Source: Lutjanus erythropterus (Eukaryota; Chordata; Actinopteri; Lutjaniformes; Lutjanidae). Taken from it: 64,000 bases of DNA. Positions 25,801 to 38,924 of the stretch are shown one piece after another (positions within the stretch are counted from its first letter, which is position 1; the number at the start of each line of letters is the position of its first letter). Location of the stretch: contig CM034603.1 in NCBI GenBank assembly GCA_020091685.1, positions 15,417,596-15,481,595 of the forward strand. The letters run 5' to 3'. The notes under the pieces were generated by a model that searched no databases, was not told the origin of the DNA, and was given only the letters and a program-made list of their open reading frames with translations. Made by a program: the position numbers and the translations under genes.

Positions 25801-27217
25801 AGATGCCTATGGTAGAAGTAGAGAAAGAAGACAGAAGCTGCTATATTTAATGTATCACTGTAAATCCAAGGCAAAGTTATAAAAGACTTGCTCCACTGCA
25901 ATTAATTCATGGTTTATTAAAATTCTTTACAAATTGGAGCCCATTGTTTATTATGTTTCCATCTGGGGGGCCCTCAGCATGAAAACATTTGGGACCCCTG
26001 ATAGAGAGGATAATTTAGCATCTAAATAACCCTGCAGTGAGTTCTGACTCGCTCTGCCAACATGTGATATAATAAGCCTTTTTAAGAAGGCAGAGAAAGA
26101 GAATTAACAGTAGTGCAGATGGTCTGGCTCCCATTAACAGATCCCTCAGACTGTGTGTGTGCGTGTGTCTTCACATAACTGAACACAAACGGGTGCCCTT
26201 GCTGAAGACCACTTGACTCAGTGGACGTCAGAGGGATGAATTTATGACTGGATTAATGAGTGACTTATTCTTATGTGCAGCGGACGTGCATTAATGTGCA
26301 TGGGTGTGTTCAGCCACTTAAAAGTACAACAAGGTGTGACAGTGTGAAGACATACACTTGCCAAATCAACTTCCTGCCACACTCGGTAATCAAACAAATG
26401 AGGAAGTGCTTCCTCCAATCAGTCATCCTGCTGAGAGTCATTAGTTGATTGCAGCTGTCATATAGAACGATGGGAGTCTGCAGGGTTGAGTGGTTGTTAT
26501 TGACTGTGACAATCAAAGGTGGGGGGGTGCAGAGAGGGGCTAACTCTTAAGTGCCTGTTAGTTTAAAAAGTGAGACTCTAAGCAAAAGCTAAAAATAATG
26601 TGCAAAGAAAGAGACGATCCTTGTTTTCTGACTTACAGAATAGGAGTTTTTAAATTGAAGACTTCTTCTCAAGTATTGTAGACACACTGAAAACATACAG
26701 AGACAGATAGAGGTTCAAGTTCACCCAGTGTTTTCAGCGTAACAAAACAAAGTTACTAATAAGGAAAATTCTGAAACTACAAACCCTATTTTATAACACT
26801 AATATGAACAGTCAACATGCCAATGCATAATGGTAAAGGTCAAGTCCAGTAAATATCAATTGAAAGCAGCCATTTTTGGCTTTTTTGTCTGGACCATAGC
26901 AATGCTGGGTGATCAAGTGCTGGGAGTTTCCTTCTTGGACGGAAATGAATAGGTGCGAACAATCCTGAATTAGATCCTTGGAAGGTAATTTTCGATGCAA
27001 CAGGCAGAGTGACATCACTTTTGGCAAACTAGGGATGCTATGTCGAGCATGCCGATCATGGATTTCACCACTTCCTGTATCCGTTTCAAATTAAAAGCCC
27101 TCTAGCATTTTATACTGTACACAGTCCAACATATATTAGGGTTTGACCTAGTCTTGGTTGTGTAGAGTATTGAAAATAAATGTGACAAATCCTGCAGTGG
27201 TCTTTTACAGAAGAATT

Positions 27218-27537
27218 AAAGGACTAGTGTGTGGGATTAGTGGCATCTAGCACTGAGCTTGCAGATAGCAAACACCTCCTTCCTACAGTGGCCACTAGCA
27301 CAAAACATGGAATGCAGTATCTAGAGCCAGCGTTTGCTGTGTCCGTTATGGGATAGCGTAGAAACATAGCGGTGCAACATAGCGCATGCTATGGAGGACC
27401 CTGTGCTCATTCTAAGGAAAGAAAAACACAATAATCCTTATTTTCAGGTGAGACTCATGAAAACATAGTACTACATACTACCTCATTCCATATATGCCAT
27501 AAGATCCTTACAAGTCTTACACACTGGACCTCTAACT
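27218..27537. mobile_element. MITE-like repeat with ACACACTGGACC terminus
   Basis: TTAAAGGACTAGTGTGTGGG at the left and CTTACACACTGGACCTCTAA at the right are inverted copies. This pair is frequent in percomorph DNA. TTAA at the left is matched only by a decayed CTAA at the right. Confidence 0.5.
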
Positions 27538-28629
27538 CATCACTGCAGTGCTTGCATCAGGGCATTATAAGAGACTCGTCATTTGATGCATGTAAAACCA
27601 AAGCTCCCACGACTAAACTGTTCAACCTTGTCTAGTTTGTTAAATACATGCTATATGAACTCATTTCAGCAGGTGCGAGTTTGTAGAGCCAATTTCTCCA
27701 GCCGTCTTTTTTAAATACAATTTTAGTGAAGGCTGCGTTCTCAATGACCACATATTTCTATACTTCCCTGTGAATTCCTGATTATGTACTGCAACAGCTA
27801 CATGCCCAAAAATGAATGTGTGGCATCACATGACAAGAGAAAAAGTCAGGGTTCAGCAGCCAGGAGCAAGTCAAAAAAACAGCATTGAGTGTTCATTGCC
27901 CAAACTAATCACGTGAGTTTTGCTCATACAGTATATAGCATACTCAGTGTTTTATCACAAGTGCTATTGGTTTATTATGATCCTGAAGGAAGAGGGGTGA
28001 TGAAAAGCAGAATAGATGAGGCGGTGCAGTGAAGCAGCAAATTAAAACACACTGAGACCTGGACAGCCATTATACTCGGTGGCTAGAGGGAAACATCTGC
28101 TTCAGTGGACACAATGTCCAATCCACCGTGGCCAGGGGCTTTAAAACACACTGCATGCATGAAAGTATCAGGTTATATCTCAGTCTGTAACTTCAACATT
28201 TCTTAACTAACGATCAATGGCTGTAGGGCTTATTACAAACTCAATAATAATGTTGTGACAATGCAGTGCTATTTTTCAAAATTTCCTGCACCATTTCTTT
28301 TATTACCTCATAATTGTGTTGCAGTGTGTCTCCTCTGAACTATGTGCCTTCTAAATTTGGATGCTGTGGCAGTGCAAAATGGAGTAGGTGGTGGGGATAT
28401 CAGTATGGGAAAAGTATTGTTTACATTGATTATGTGTTGAGGTTAACTGCAAAAAATGCTGTTTATTTGTTTTTACCAACCTTTGCATACTGATCCCCCA
28501 GTAACGCCCAAATGCAAACTTAAAATAACTTCTAGCCTCAGCTAAAACCAAACCTGACCTACACTGAACTACCAACTCTTTACTGGGCGTATTTTATTGT
28601 GAAGAAGCAATGGGAAGAGCTGAGCTTGC

Positions 28630-28932
28630 ATTAAAGGCATAATATGCAACATTTCCACATTAAATGTCTAAAAACAACTAAAAATAAACCTATGTCATTT
28701 ATTTTGTTAAGTTGTGTACTTAACATTATCCTAAATGCTTCCAACCATGTTCAAACCTGGAGTTTGTTTGGCACAAACCTCAATAAATATCACATCATCA
28801 CATCAAGTTTTTTTTTCATGAACATGAAAATTGTAATGCAAAACTTATCATTTCCACTAATCATATTGTAAATGCAATATCAATCAAAATAATCGCAATA
28901 TGACTTTTTCAATCAAATTGTGCTGCCCTAGT
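28630..28932. mobile_element. Composite of two fish repeat fragments
   Basis: The first part (GGCATAATATGCAACATTTCC onward) is a common teleost repeat. The second part ends with ATAATCGCAATATGAC and GTGCTGCCCTAG, the terminus seen in the 15.3-kb TAGGGCTGC element. Confidence 0.45.
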
Positions 28933-30816
28933 CAACAGTGTCAAAGTTCACCAAAGTTTAACTTAATGTTAAACATTTGCATGAACTTATTTCGGCCCCC
29001 TAAGCACATCCACTGATAATGGCAATTCCACCAAAATTAACTTCACTGTTTTAAATTCTGGTGTACAGGAAACGAAAATAAAAAGGAGAGAAAAAACAAA
29101 AAAACTAAATAAAAGCCTGTCTCGTTGATAAGTCCCTCAGATATCATCAACATTCACTTAGCAGTGTCTGAGAAATGACTAACAAACAAGTGACAAACAA
29201 ATGAACGCCCATTTTGGGACAGTGGTGACAATCATGAGATGTCACAGTCCCAAACCTCATTAAAAAGAAACTCAGCTGTCTGATGTAATGACAAATAGAT
29301 GATGTGATCACAGCCCCACAATCTACTCCCCTCAAAAGTGCCAAGAAATGAAGTCTGGAGGATGGCAGAGCCAGCAGTGGCTGTTGAAAGTTGACTAGTC
29401 ACTAGAGTAGTGACAAAGTAGGGCCCAGTGTCAGGTCCACTGTGGCAGATAAGAGCCTGGCAAGGAGCTGTGCAGCTCTGCACACTCATGAACGAGTAGC
29501 TTATCACAAGAAGCTGGATGAGCTGCCAGTAAGGAACGAGGCCTGGCAGCTAGAAACACAGCTCTACTTTCTGCATTTATACTCTTGCTTTGTTTTCACG
29601 ATCAGTCATCCTTCTCCTGCTTTAAAATTAACTGTTTTATTTCCTACTTCGTTTTGAAAAAGGATGCGGCAGGAAAGGAAAGGCATAAGAACAGATACAG
29701 GGGAGGGGCGGGGTTCGTATATTTCAGGAAGTCCTGACTCACACCTGAGCTGTGGTCACCGGCAGCATGCTGCCATGTAAGAGGAAAAGCAAACAAGCAA
29801 TCCACTGAAACTGGGACAGTTTCTCATCATCGCGCTTGTGTAGAGACACGCCCACCCTCTGACTCACATTTGATTTGTAGGACTGACAGTGTGTGTGTAC
29901 ACCTGACCAAACAACAATCAGTCACTTATGGAATAGCATGGTGTTGACAATTCAGTCATTTACATCTCTTGATATAGGAAAATACTGGACAAGGTGGAGG
30001 TGATGAATACCACATCACATCATTTCATAGCTCCTCAAACTGCATCATACCAGATACACCACAGCCACTTAAATAAAATTATTTGGGTCTTCAACATGAC
30101 TATTTAAGTTAATTTCTACAACAGCTAAAACTTACAACGTCATGAAATGTAATAAACTCATAACAAAATGTGTCAACTGTCAATTAATTTAACATAGCAT
30201 AAAGTGTTAGTGACTGATGTTGCTGTGATTAATCACAGTCAAACACATGACACTGCCATGACACAGATATAGAACAGTGTCCTGATATCTAATTTTAACA
30301 ACCAATCAAAAATTTGAGCTTTCTGTTTCCCCATTGTGCTTCACTCATTACCTGAAAAATTAACTGAGGGAAGAAAATTAAAAAAAAACAAAAAACAACA
30401 ACCTTGTGACCAAAAGCAGAGATTTTGTATTCCATGCAATTCTTGCAGTTGCAGATCACATGACACAGAATGAGGAAATCACAGAGTGTTTTGTTTACTT
30501 TCTCACAAAGCTGAACTGGTTGTCTACATTACCAAAAACCAGCTTGACTGCTTTGGCCTTTCTCCTGCCATTTAAATGGCCGAGGAAGGAAGGAACTCCA
30601 TTGTGGACCGGGGCTGCTTTCAGAGAATATATGGACTTTGAAATTCTATATGCTCACATTTAGATAACCTTTAAAAACACATCACATTGAGTCACTGGTG
30701 ATGTCATTGTATGATGTATCGCTCTGAAAACAGAACTTCTGAAAGTCAAGTTGACAGAGTGTTTTGTGTGACCAACACTTGTAGGAAAAAGCTTACAGGC
30801 AAGTATCAAGAGTCAT

Positions 30817-31456
30817 TTAGGGCGTTTTGACACCTACCTCATTTGGCCTGGACCTTTTAGTTTGATCTGGACCAAAATTACAAGTTTAAAACCTGCCATG
30901 GACCACAGTCCAGACCAAAAAGACGGACTCTGGCTGGACAAAAAGAGGTGGTCTCATTCCAGATCAAACTGAACCATGACTCAGTTTGTTTCTAGCGTGA
31001 AAAGATATTTTGGATGGTTCAGACTTTTGGACCAATTACAGGAAATTATGACACAATATCACCAAAACCGCAGGAGCACATGGGGACAGAGGGAGACAAG
31101 ACATTGAATTGACATCTGGTCTGAGGACTTTGTAAAGTCAACTGGAAAAAACAGTAGTGACATAATAATATTATGGTGACAACAATGTAAATCTGTTCAT
31201 TCATCTCTCTCAATAAACAACACTGACGACAGCCTACCTGTCGTATTGTAAACACGCCAACTTCAGACAGACCAATCAATGCAAAATATAGGGACACGCA
31301 GCCACAAGACGACAGGACATAGGTATGACGTGTAAAGTTCTTCAGTCAGTTTGGATAACTGCAAAAACTAACCAAACCAAACGTAAAAAGCGTCTCAAAA
31401 AAATTGAACCTTGGTTTTAACCCTTGTCCAAATTTTTAAGTGTGAAAGCACCCTTA
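30817..31456. mobile_element. PIF/Harbinger-like MITE (640 bp)
   Basis: Inverted termini GGGCGTTTTGACACC and GTGTGAAAGCACCC are flanked by TTA on both sides, the 3-bp target duplication of PIF/Harbinger elements. TTTGATCTGGACC and its relatives repeat inside. No coding frame of note. Confidence 0.7.
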
Positions 31457-31752
31457 GTGGATGTGAAGTAAAATGTTGTCTGAGTCTTTTTAGTTAGATC
31501 AATGAGAAGAGTGTGGGAGTAGTCTAATATCACTGAGGGAGACAGAATGTTATATTTTTTAGTACTTTGACCAAATTTGTTGTCCACTTCAGTAGTGTAA
31601 TGTATACAAATGTCTTAAAAAGTGTATTATTTTGTATAGTTTATGCTTAAAACTGCTTGAGTATGTGCACTGATTTGTAAATTGAATATCAGTGCTACAG
31701 TAAAGTTTTATTTTAACATAATCTCTTACATTATGAATGGTATGGTATATTT

Positions 31753-32217
31753 TAGGGACGGGAGTTGAGAACCGGATCCAGTTTAGAAGCAGATCCAAAC
31801 TGTCTGATCTATTGGAATTGTATGTGTCTAAGTTTATCAATTCCTTTTATCAATGCCAGCATGTTTTTCTGACAGTTGCACATTCCAAAACAATGACACC
31901 AAACTCATGCTCTATGCTGAAACTTGCAACAAGAAGGAGACGATACTTATTACTGAGAAATCAGTATCGGTGTATGAATTGTGCACACTAATTTAAAAAT
32001 TCGACAGAACATAATGGTTGTATTTTAATTTGAGTTTTATTTAAAATACCACATGCTCAATAACCACATTTCATTTCATTTCTGGGATCACTGCAATATC
32101 AGCCGATATATCAATATCTGAATTGTTTTACTTCCCAATATTGTTATTGGCCCCAAAAATCCAGTTTCAGTCATAATGGCATTGGTAGCTATAAAATCTT
32201 ATCAATCCCTGTCCCTA
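31753..32217. mobile_element. DNA-transposon MITE (465 bp, family unclear)
   Basis: Inverted ends: TAGGGACGGGAGTTGA at the left and, read inward from the right, TAGGGACAGGGATTGATAAG. The interior contains the ATATCAGCCGATATATCAAT and GGCCCCAAAAATCCA words common in fish MITEs. No convincing target duplication. Confidence 0.55.
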
Positions 32218-33093
32218 TTTATGGTTAGTCTATATTGTGGTTATAATACTTAAAAAAGAAAGGGAAAGAAAGATTAAAAAGGTAAAGAACTGCACACTGG
32301 TTCTTTATAAATGAACAACAAATAATGAAATGAGTGTGACATACTCACAGAAAAACATCCAGATTGCATTTAAAAATGCTGCTACAAATATGTCAAAGCC
32401 AATGTCACAACAGACGTTGTTGTGCTTCATGAGTACATAGTACAATTGTTATGTATAACATTAGTATTGGTATTCAGGTCACTAGTTCACTAACTGTAAA
32501 AGTACTACTGTATACATGTGTAACTTGAACACAACTTTTACTGCTATCCGCTTCTTTCTATACACAAAGAAGAGGCCTACACCCAGTGGCGGCACCACAC
32601 AGACCCAGTTTCTATTTTGTCACTGGCTTTTGTTCAGCGGCAGACTGAGCTAATGATTTCAGGAACAAACACCCCCACTGACCAAGCTCACCAGTAATCA
32701 GCTGTCCCATCTCACGAAGGCTTTCTGACTGAAGCTGCATTTGTCTGCACCTCAGTAGCTTTAGCAGCCTGGAGTGACAGATCACTCTCTTGTTCAACAA
32801 ACCTTAATAAGGTCAAGAGTTCAAATCACCAGAACATATCAGATAGCTAAAAAAGGGAAGAACTAGAGGGAAGTCTTGGTTTACATGAATAAAATTAGAA
32901 AAATAAGTAAAGCCAACTGTGCAAAACCTGGTGTGACATTTTCAGTGTCATATGTCGACATAAAATTTGATTTGAATGATCCCTGCACAAATTTACTCTG
33001 GATTTTTTAAAATAAAAAATGATACGAAATTAGCTTTGGATACACAAAAACATTTAACAGCACAAAGTAATCTTTAAACTTGTGTGTCTTTAC

Positions 33094-33795
33094 CTGGAGA
33101 TGTTCAGTGGAACTGCTGCTCAGTTCGTCTCCAGACTCTGAGTCGTTGGTGCGTCTCTCTTCACCTGCAGAGTCACAGTGCTGGGTGTTGTCCACGTCCA
33201 GCGGGGCTCTGACCAGGTCTGGGGATCGAGCTCGGGTGCGGGGTAGAGTGCTGGACCTTCCTTTGTGGTCGGGCTGGTGGCCTCCGCCGTGGACAAGGAT
33301 ATCAGCCAGAGCTCGCTCATGGTCGGTAGGAGTGATGGGGGGGTGATGGTGGTTGCTGTCCCTGCGATGAATGGGGGGACTGAAGTGCCCGGAAGAGGCA
33401 GTTTGTGCAGAGGGTGAGCGCCGATTATTGGACTCACGTCTGTGAAGGTTCTCAGTGGACCGGTCCTGGAGTCCCAGCTCCAGATTGGTTGGCTTTACCC
33501 AGAGTGCACCACCACCACTTTGTGGAGGTGTGTTGCCAGTGGAAGCAGGAGGATGTGGGAGTGGTTTAGGAGGTGGCATGAGGGCCTTGCGGACTTCACG
33601 GACATACTGCGCTGGTACGTAGAAAGCTTTAGTCCCTTCTTCCTTCCTAACCTGCCACCAGTCCTCGTTGGTTTTCTTGACCAGCATGTAACATTCCCCC
33701 TGGTGGATGGAAATGAGGCGGTCCTTGGCCTTGTATTCATAGTCATACTCCACCTCAATGTAGACCTGGCCCGGAGCAATAGGCAGCTCCGCCAT
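33094..33795 (-). CDS. arhgap12: Rho GTPase-activating protein 12, first coding exon (SH3 domain)
   Basis: ARHGAP12 is a Rac/Rho-family GAP that acts at cell junctions and in actin control. This exon encodes residues 1-234. Residues about 9-67 are an SH3 domain (VYIEVEYDYEY at the first strand, DWWQV, and YVPAQYVREV at the end). A linker follows with a proline stretch (PPPKPLPHPP), a His-rich patch and an acidic-serine end (ESGDELSSSSTEHLQ). The start GQVYIEVEYDYEY and the CDSAGE...DSESGDELSSSSTE end match ARHGAP12 rather than ARHGAP27 or ARHGAP15. The ATG has A at -3 and G at +4. The exon ends in phase 0 at donor GTAAAG; the open frame that continues past it is intron. The WW, PH and RhoGAP exons are not in the window. 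Confidence 0.95.
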
Positions 33796-33868
33796 GATGC
33801 CTCTGACTGTCCTCGAGGCAGCTCACCGCAATAGGAAGATGTTGATTAGCATGGTCTCCTGAGCAGAG
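33796..33868 (-). other. arhgap12: arhgap12 exon 2, 5' UTR part
   Basis: A good acceptor (tgtctatttccag) opens exon 2 at 33,868, 73 bases before the start codon. This stretch carries a complete short uORF and no in-frame extension of the SH3 protein. Confidence 0.75.
33823..33852 (-). promoter_or_regulatory. arhgap12 uORF (MLINIFLLR)
   Basis: A nine-codon reading frame with its own ATG (A at -3) and TGA lies wholly inside exon 2 and ends 27 nt before the main ATG. Every arhgap12 transcript that uses this acceptor would carry it. Short uORFs at this spacing commonly lower or tune translation of the main frame; that effect here is inference. Confidence 0.5.
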
Positions 33869-35288
33869 CTGGAAATAGACAATTAAAGTCGTGAGTTAAT
33901 TACATGTCCATATAAATACATCTATTTCCATATTTTCTATTGTCCCTTTACAGGGATGCACATTATGTTTTTTTTTTAGCTGAAACAATAGAAATAATTA
34001 CCTGCTTCTCATGGCTGCAATAGATAAAATAGCCCTATGGTTTCTATGACAACATAATCACGGTTGAATTGAGAATTTAAAAAGCCATAAAACAGATTTC
34101 ATAGGGCCCTACATGAAAGCCACATTAAAAGCTAACTGGAGATTTGAACACAACTTAGGCCCACCGGGTTGCAGTACACTGTGGGGAACCCTGGCTTTGA
34201 CCTAATCTGTCAAATTAGATATTAATACATTATATATTTTTAATCAACACCTGAGCCTTAACTGTGTTTCTTGGGTGTAACAGTTGGCCATATAATCTCA
34301 CAAGTCCCTGAGGATATTTATTATATCTCCCCACAGTTTTTGTAAGAAAAGAATCTTACTGTTATGTCAAGTTTATTTTCTCTAAAAGTGCATTTTATGA
34401 TTAAATTTCATATGGCTGTATTTTCAAAAGGAAACTAATAAATTAAAATGAAAAACTAGTATTACCGAGAAAGTGGCTTACTGTTGAAGGATCCTGTCAG
34501 GCTGTACATTAACTATACTTATACACACATACATACACACATACATACACAAGTAGACATATATGTTTACTTTAGCATCACACTGCCATTTTCACAAGCC
34601 CTCCAAAAACATCTTCCCAAGTGAAATCACGTAGGTTTCTGCATGATGACGTTCCTACATAAAAAAACAACCAAGTTTAGGGGAGGGGACTGTAGAACAT
34701 CAGTGATAGATTACTATCTTTTTTGCAAACAGGTGAGTGGGAGTTTCCTTTTGAAAAACCCAGAAAAGCACGTAGATGAAGTTGCCCTTTGAGTCTACTT
34801 TACTTTTATTAGGGTCTAAAACATATTTTACTCTAAAACTTGAATACTTTGAAAATCCTTCTAAACAACAATCTTACAGTTCCTCACCTAACCAAAGTGA
34901 CTAAGCCTTTGTTATGTATTTTTAAATCAGAAAAAATGCCTCTTCCTTTTCGGTCTTCTTACGCAACACATACTACAACAAAGACACAAACAAGCCTAAT
35001 ACTCACCTAACCCAATCAGAACAAATGAATGAGACACAAACTGAAGACTTTAATCCTCTTCAAAGGTTGCACAGCTTTAGAGCAGCACATAATGTCAGAC
35101 AGGAGGGGAGACAATAATGTGACTCACATGGTCTTCCTCCACTACTGTATCTGTTTTCTCTCTCTAACTCTGTCTTTCTCCTCCTCTGTTCCTGTCTGCT
35201 AATGACAGCTAGTCAAGCAGCAACTGAGGCATGGTGAGCGCAGAGATTAGTCGAATCACACATAGTTTCCTGCTGAAGTCACACGTGT

Positions 35289-35290
<2 letters not shown>

Positions 35291-35353
<63 letters not shown>
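35291..35353. repeat. (AC)n microsatellite
   Basis: About 31 pure AC units in arhgap12 intron 1, preceded by a short CACGTGTGTA junction. Confidence 0.97.
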
Positions 35354-35355
<2 letters not shown>

Positions 35356-35769
35356 GACACTCTTACAACATGAGGTGAGGCTCCAGCACACCTTGAGCAA
35401 CCTGAGCTTTGAAGTGTCTCTTTTTTTAAAGTAGTTTAAAAAATGCTAATAACTTCGGAGCCAGAGGAAACAAAACACATGTAATGGAGCCAGACCTTAG
35501 TTTAAAAGGCATATCTTATCTGTAGGGAACTTGGAGGGCAAACTTGAGTTCAATAATACTAATCCAAGGGGCACATAACGACAAACAATTTTAAGTACAC
35601 ATTTTGACCAAGGGCAGGAGTGTGACATGATGAGATCTTGTCATACTCTGCCTCAGGCTAGCTCTACTATTTTGATATGAAGACATGGTACCACATTGTT
35701 GCTAGTGTTAGCTGGAGCCCCAGGTAGTAGTAGGAAAAGAAACATTTCATGTTCTAACAAGCTGAAGGG

Positions 35770-35925
35770 TTTCTTCACACCTGGAGTGTTTCACCCCAAG
35801 GCTCAATTCGTTTTGGGCGTATGTGAATACAGCAATTGCACTCGGGTGCAGGGCAAAACACGAGGGCCGAGACTGCCTAGAGAGGGTGGTCTCAGTTTGC
35901 CTCCTCTAAAACTCTGAAGCAGTTT
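35770..35925. mobile_element. PIF/Harbinger-like fragment
   Basis: TTCGTTTTGGGCGTATGTGA, GCACTCGGGTGCAGGGC and GAGGGTGGTCTCAGTTTG resemble the interior of common fish Harbinger-type MITEs. Ends are not clear. Confidence 0.4.
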
Positions 35926-36629
35926 GTTTGCAGTCAACCCTACCATCTGAAACAACTGTTTAGAAGTCTGTCCTTACTAGCATCTTATTTTCGAAATATA
36001 GGCTACATATAGAACTTCTCTTGCTGCAGTGCTGAAGGTTCATTACAACATTAACCTCTGAATGTATTATTAGAATTTCCTGGACTGCTGGTGATCTAGG
36101 AAATGCAATGTTTACAACTGCCCTATTATTTTAATTTACTCAAGGAAAGAGAGTGTGAGGCAAATGCCTTAAATGTTAACAGTAAGTCCCACTAATAATC
36201 AATGCAGACACTTCATAGGTACATTATACCTCCAGACTTAATTAAAACAGCACGAGAGGTGTCGCATTTGTAGACTGTTAGATGTGAATTCTTGACCAGT
36301 TCAGACCAAAGTGTTGATCAGATCAACAATGCCAAATGTCACACTGTTTATCATATTGACATTTACTTATTGTGCTCTCAGTTCACCAAAGGGGCAAGCT
36401 GCATTTTTAAGATATTTTAAGATGCCTAGCCATCCAAAAAAAACAAAAAAAAACCCAAAATGAGGTTCAATTTTACCCCCAGACAGTGGTTTCAAAGACA
36501 GTGGTGCAGTCTGGCTGAGCGTCATCTGATCTAGATGAAGTGGCAGGATATTACAGCGTCAGTAGCAGTTACAGCAGGATATTACAATACTGGTCATAAT
36601 TACAATCCCACTAACTCATCAGTGAGTCA

Positions 36630-36661
36630 CATCCAGTGAGATGTTTGCTTCTCACTGGATG
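36630..36661. repeat. Perfect 12-bp inverted repeat with 8-base loop
   Basis: CATCCAGTGAGA and TCTCACTGGATG are exact reverse complements around TGTTTGCT. The stem does not extend beyond 12 bp. It is not part of any repeat family I recognise. Confidence 0.7.
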
Positions 36662-37128
36662 AGAAAAAACAAGATTATGATGACTATGATTTTAATGGAC
36701 AATCAAGACTAGAAATCTCTCCTTCTGCTTTTATAATCATAATGCACAAACAGAGAAAAATCCAGCACCGCCCGACCATACAACAAATAACTTTTACTGC
36801 TGTGTCTATATTGTAGTTGCAGCTGTCAGACAGACAAAATCCTGATGGATCTATTTAGGGTTCATGTTTTCAAAGAATGATTTTGCCATCCTACTTAGAC
36901 TCTGGAGAATCAATATGAGCGTTACACCATGGGAAGTATCCGCATTCAACACACATAAAGTGACATGTGCTACACCCTTTTATAGCCACTTAATTAACAG
37001 GCACACACACACACACTTTAAAAGTGGTGCTACCATAAAAGTGGCAGCTGAACAGCAAAAGTGGGTTAGGCAGCTATTATGCAATATTACTATGGCATCT
37101 GTTTAACCTTTAGCAGTTGTGCATTAGT

Positions 37129-37852
37129 TTAAAGGGATAGTCCCCCTGCTTCTCCAAACTGCAAGCATGTCGACGACCATCTGCCACTGGTAATAAGTCA
37201 GTCTAAGTCTGTGGTTCTCACACTATTGGGGGGGCACTTTAATGCTACTGACACTACTGTCTGATTGCCTCTTCCAGCAAGAAACTGTCATTTTGTAAGG
37301 CAAATATTGCTCTCTCCAAAGCTACCACACTCCTTAAGAAAAAAATGACATTTTATCACACTGAACACAGGAGCTGCTTGTCTATTGCTGCCTTGATCTA
37401 TTAGTTTGGTGTTTCAAAAGTTTTGTTTGGATACACCAAAGTTTCACAATAACATAAACAAAGTCACACAATAATCCAAACAAACAAACCAATTGAGGCA
37501 GTGGTAGACCAGCAACTCCCATGTTCTATGAGGTAAAATTGCTGTTTTCGCTTAAGGAGTCTGGTTGCTCTGAAGAGAGCGATATTTGGCTTATATAACA
37601 GTTTCCCATCACAATAAGATAAAGTGGTGAAAATATTGTAAATATAGAATACACTTTTTTAGGTGGACCTTTATTAAATGGTTAATGTCGTGCTGCTGAC
37701 CCAGCAGTACATTGCTTAGCTTCCATGATGGTACTCATCTCTGCTTCTCTAAATCGCGTGCTCATCAACTGCCATCTACTGTTGCTAATACACTGACTAG
37801 CCATGAGTACCTCATACAACCCCAATTCAAATAATCCAAACTATCCCTTTAA
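37129..37852. mobile_element. Foldback TTAA-type MITE, copy 2 (left arm degraded)
   Basis: Starts TTAAAGGGATAG and ends CTATCCCTTTAA with TTAA on both sides. The right arm is well preserved (GATATTTGGCTTATATAACA, CTGACCCAGCAGTACATTGC). The left arm is reduced to motifs near the end. Lies in arhgap12 intron 1. Confidence 0.8.
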
Positions 37853-38924
37853 TAAAGATCTGTGATTAGGCGTGATTAGGCCAGCAGCCTCAGGATTACT
37901 CCTGATACAGTGACCGCAGGGATAATATCACCATGGATTACATCGCTGGTTCAGGCAAACAGGCACTGAGTGAAATCTCACCAACAGAATATCCATTAGC
38001 CAAATTAACTCAGAAACAATACACAGAGTGCTGTACAGATGACTGGTGAAGCAGACTGGGTGATGGGCGTATCATGACAAGAACTGGCAGCTTTCCTCAT
38101 TAACCTGTGACCTGCTAATTCAGCTGATGGGAAGAAGACAGTGTTTCTTCTATTTCTATCTAATCCCAAAGACATGTGGACTGAGGCTGAGGAACTGTGT
38201 CAGCTTTTTTACTGAGCAATAGGCATCAATTATAAAGCACATTTCCAAAAATTGTAAGTAAGATCAGTATTAGCATTTTTTCAACCCATAACTGAGAAGC
38301 CACACTTCAGGATTTCCAGTTGACTTTTACTGACATCATCAGCAGTAGGTGTGAGATTTTATCTGTGCACATTGCTACACTGAATGCTCTATTACACAAT
38401 CTGTCATGGTGATGCACTTCTTTTAAGAACTCTGTGGTGTGCCAAGACACAACCTTATCTTTCCTGTACTTTTCCAAATCTAATAACTGAGAGCAAACAG
38501 CAGGCCTGAGAGAGCCCAGCAGCAAATATCATTCATCTTTTCTACAAGTATCACTTCGCTGGTAAATTAGTCAAACAGGCTGCTGAGAAATTCTATGACT
38601 TAAGTCACTGTAGCAGTTAGATAAAAGTTAATTTCCTGTCTTCCTTGTGCAATATTTCCCCCGGTTGTTTTTTTCTTGTCCCATTCGCTCCTCGTCAGTA
38701 TCCTGCCCAGTTTTTTAGGTAAATCACTATCCAGTCTGACAGCTGTTGATTTAAATAGTCAGACTGAAACACCTCCTCTCACATAATACAATAAATCTAA
38801 AAACGGCATAGTAAATATTTTGAAACTCTTTCATGCATTATTAACAATTTTTCCATTACATTACAGCGTACATATAAGCATAATTGCAACAAATCTTGAG
38901 AAAAATACTTTGTTTATTTTTAGG

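Larger units (their letters stand above)
1..33093 (-). other. arhgap12: arhgap12 intron 2, 5' part (continues beyond position 1)
   Basis: Starts at the GTAAAG donor of the SH3 exon. No sequence resembling the next ARHGAP12 exons (a SPVYANLQ-like run, WW domains, PH or RhoGAP) was recognised, so the next exon is presumed outside. Repeats and one exon-like segment are listed separately. In 641-2,190, 3,990-5,258, 5,800-6,850, 7,850-10,960, 11,510-13,240, 16,000-17,890, 18,630-19,770, 22,870-27,210, 29,000-30,810 and 32,220-33,090 I see only AT-rich DNA with no feature I can name. Confidence 0.65.

Noticed and set aside
33080-33834. Long frames on the plus strand and in other minus frames across the SH3 exon
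   Set aside because: They are shadows of the GC-rich arhgap12 coding exon; the real frame has a clear SH3 domain and matching splice sites.
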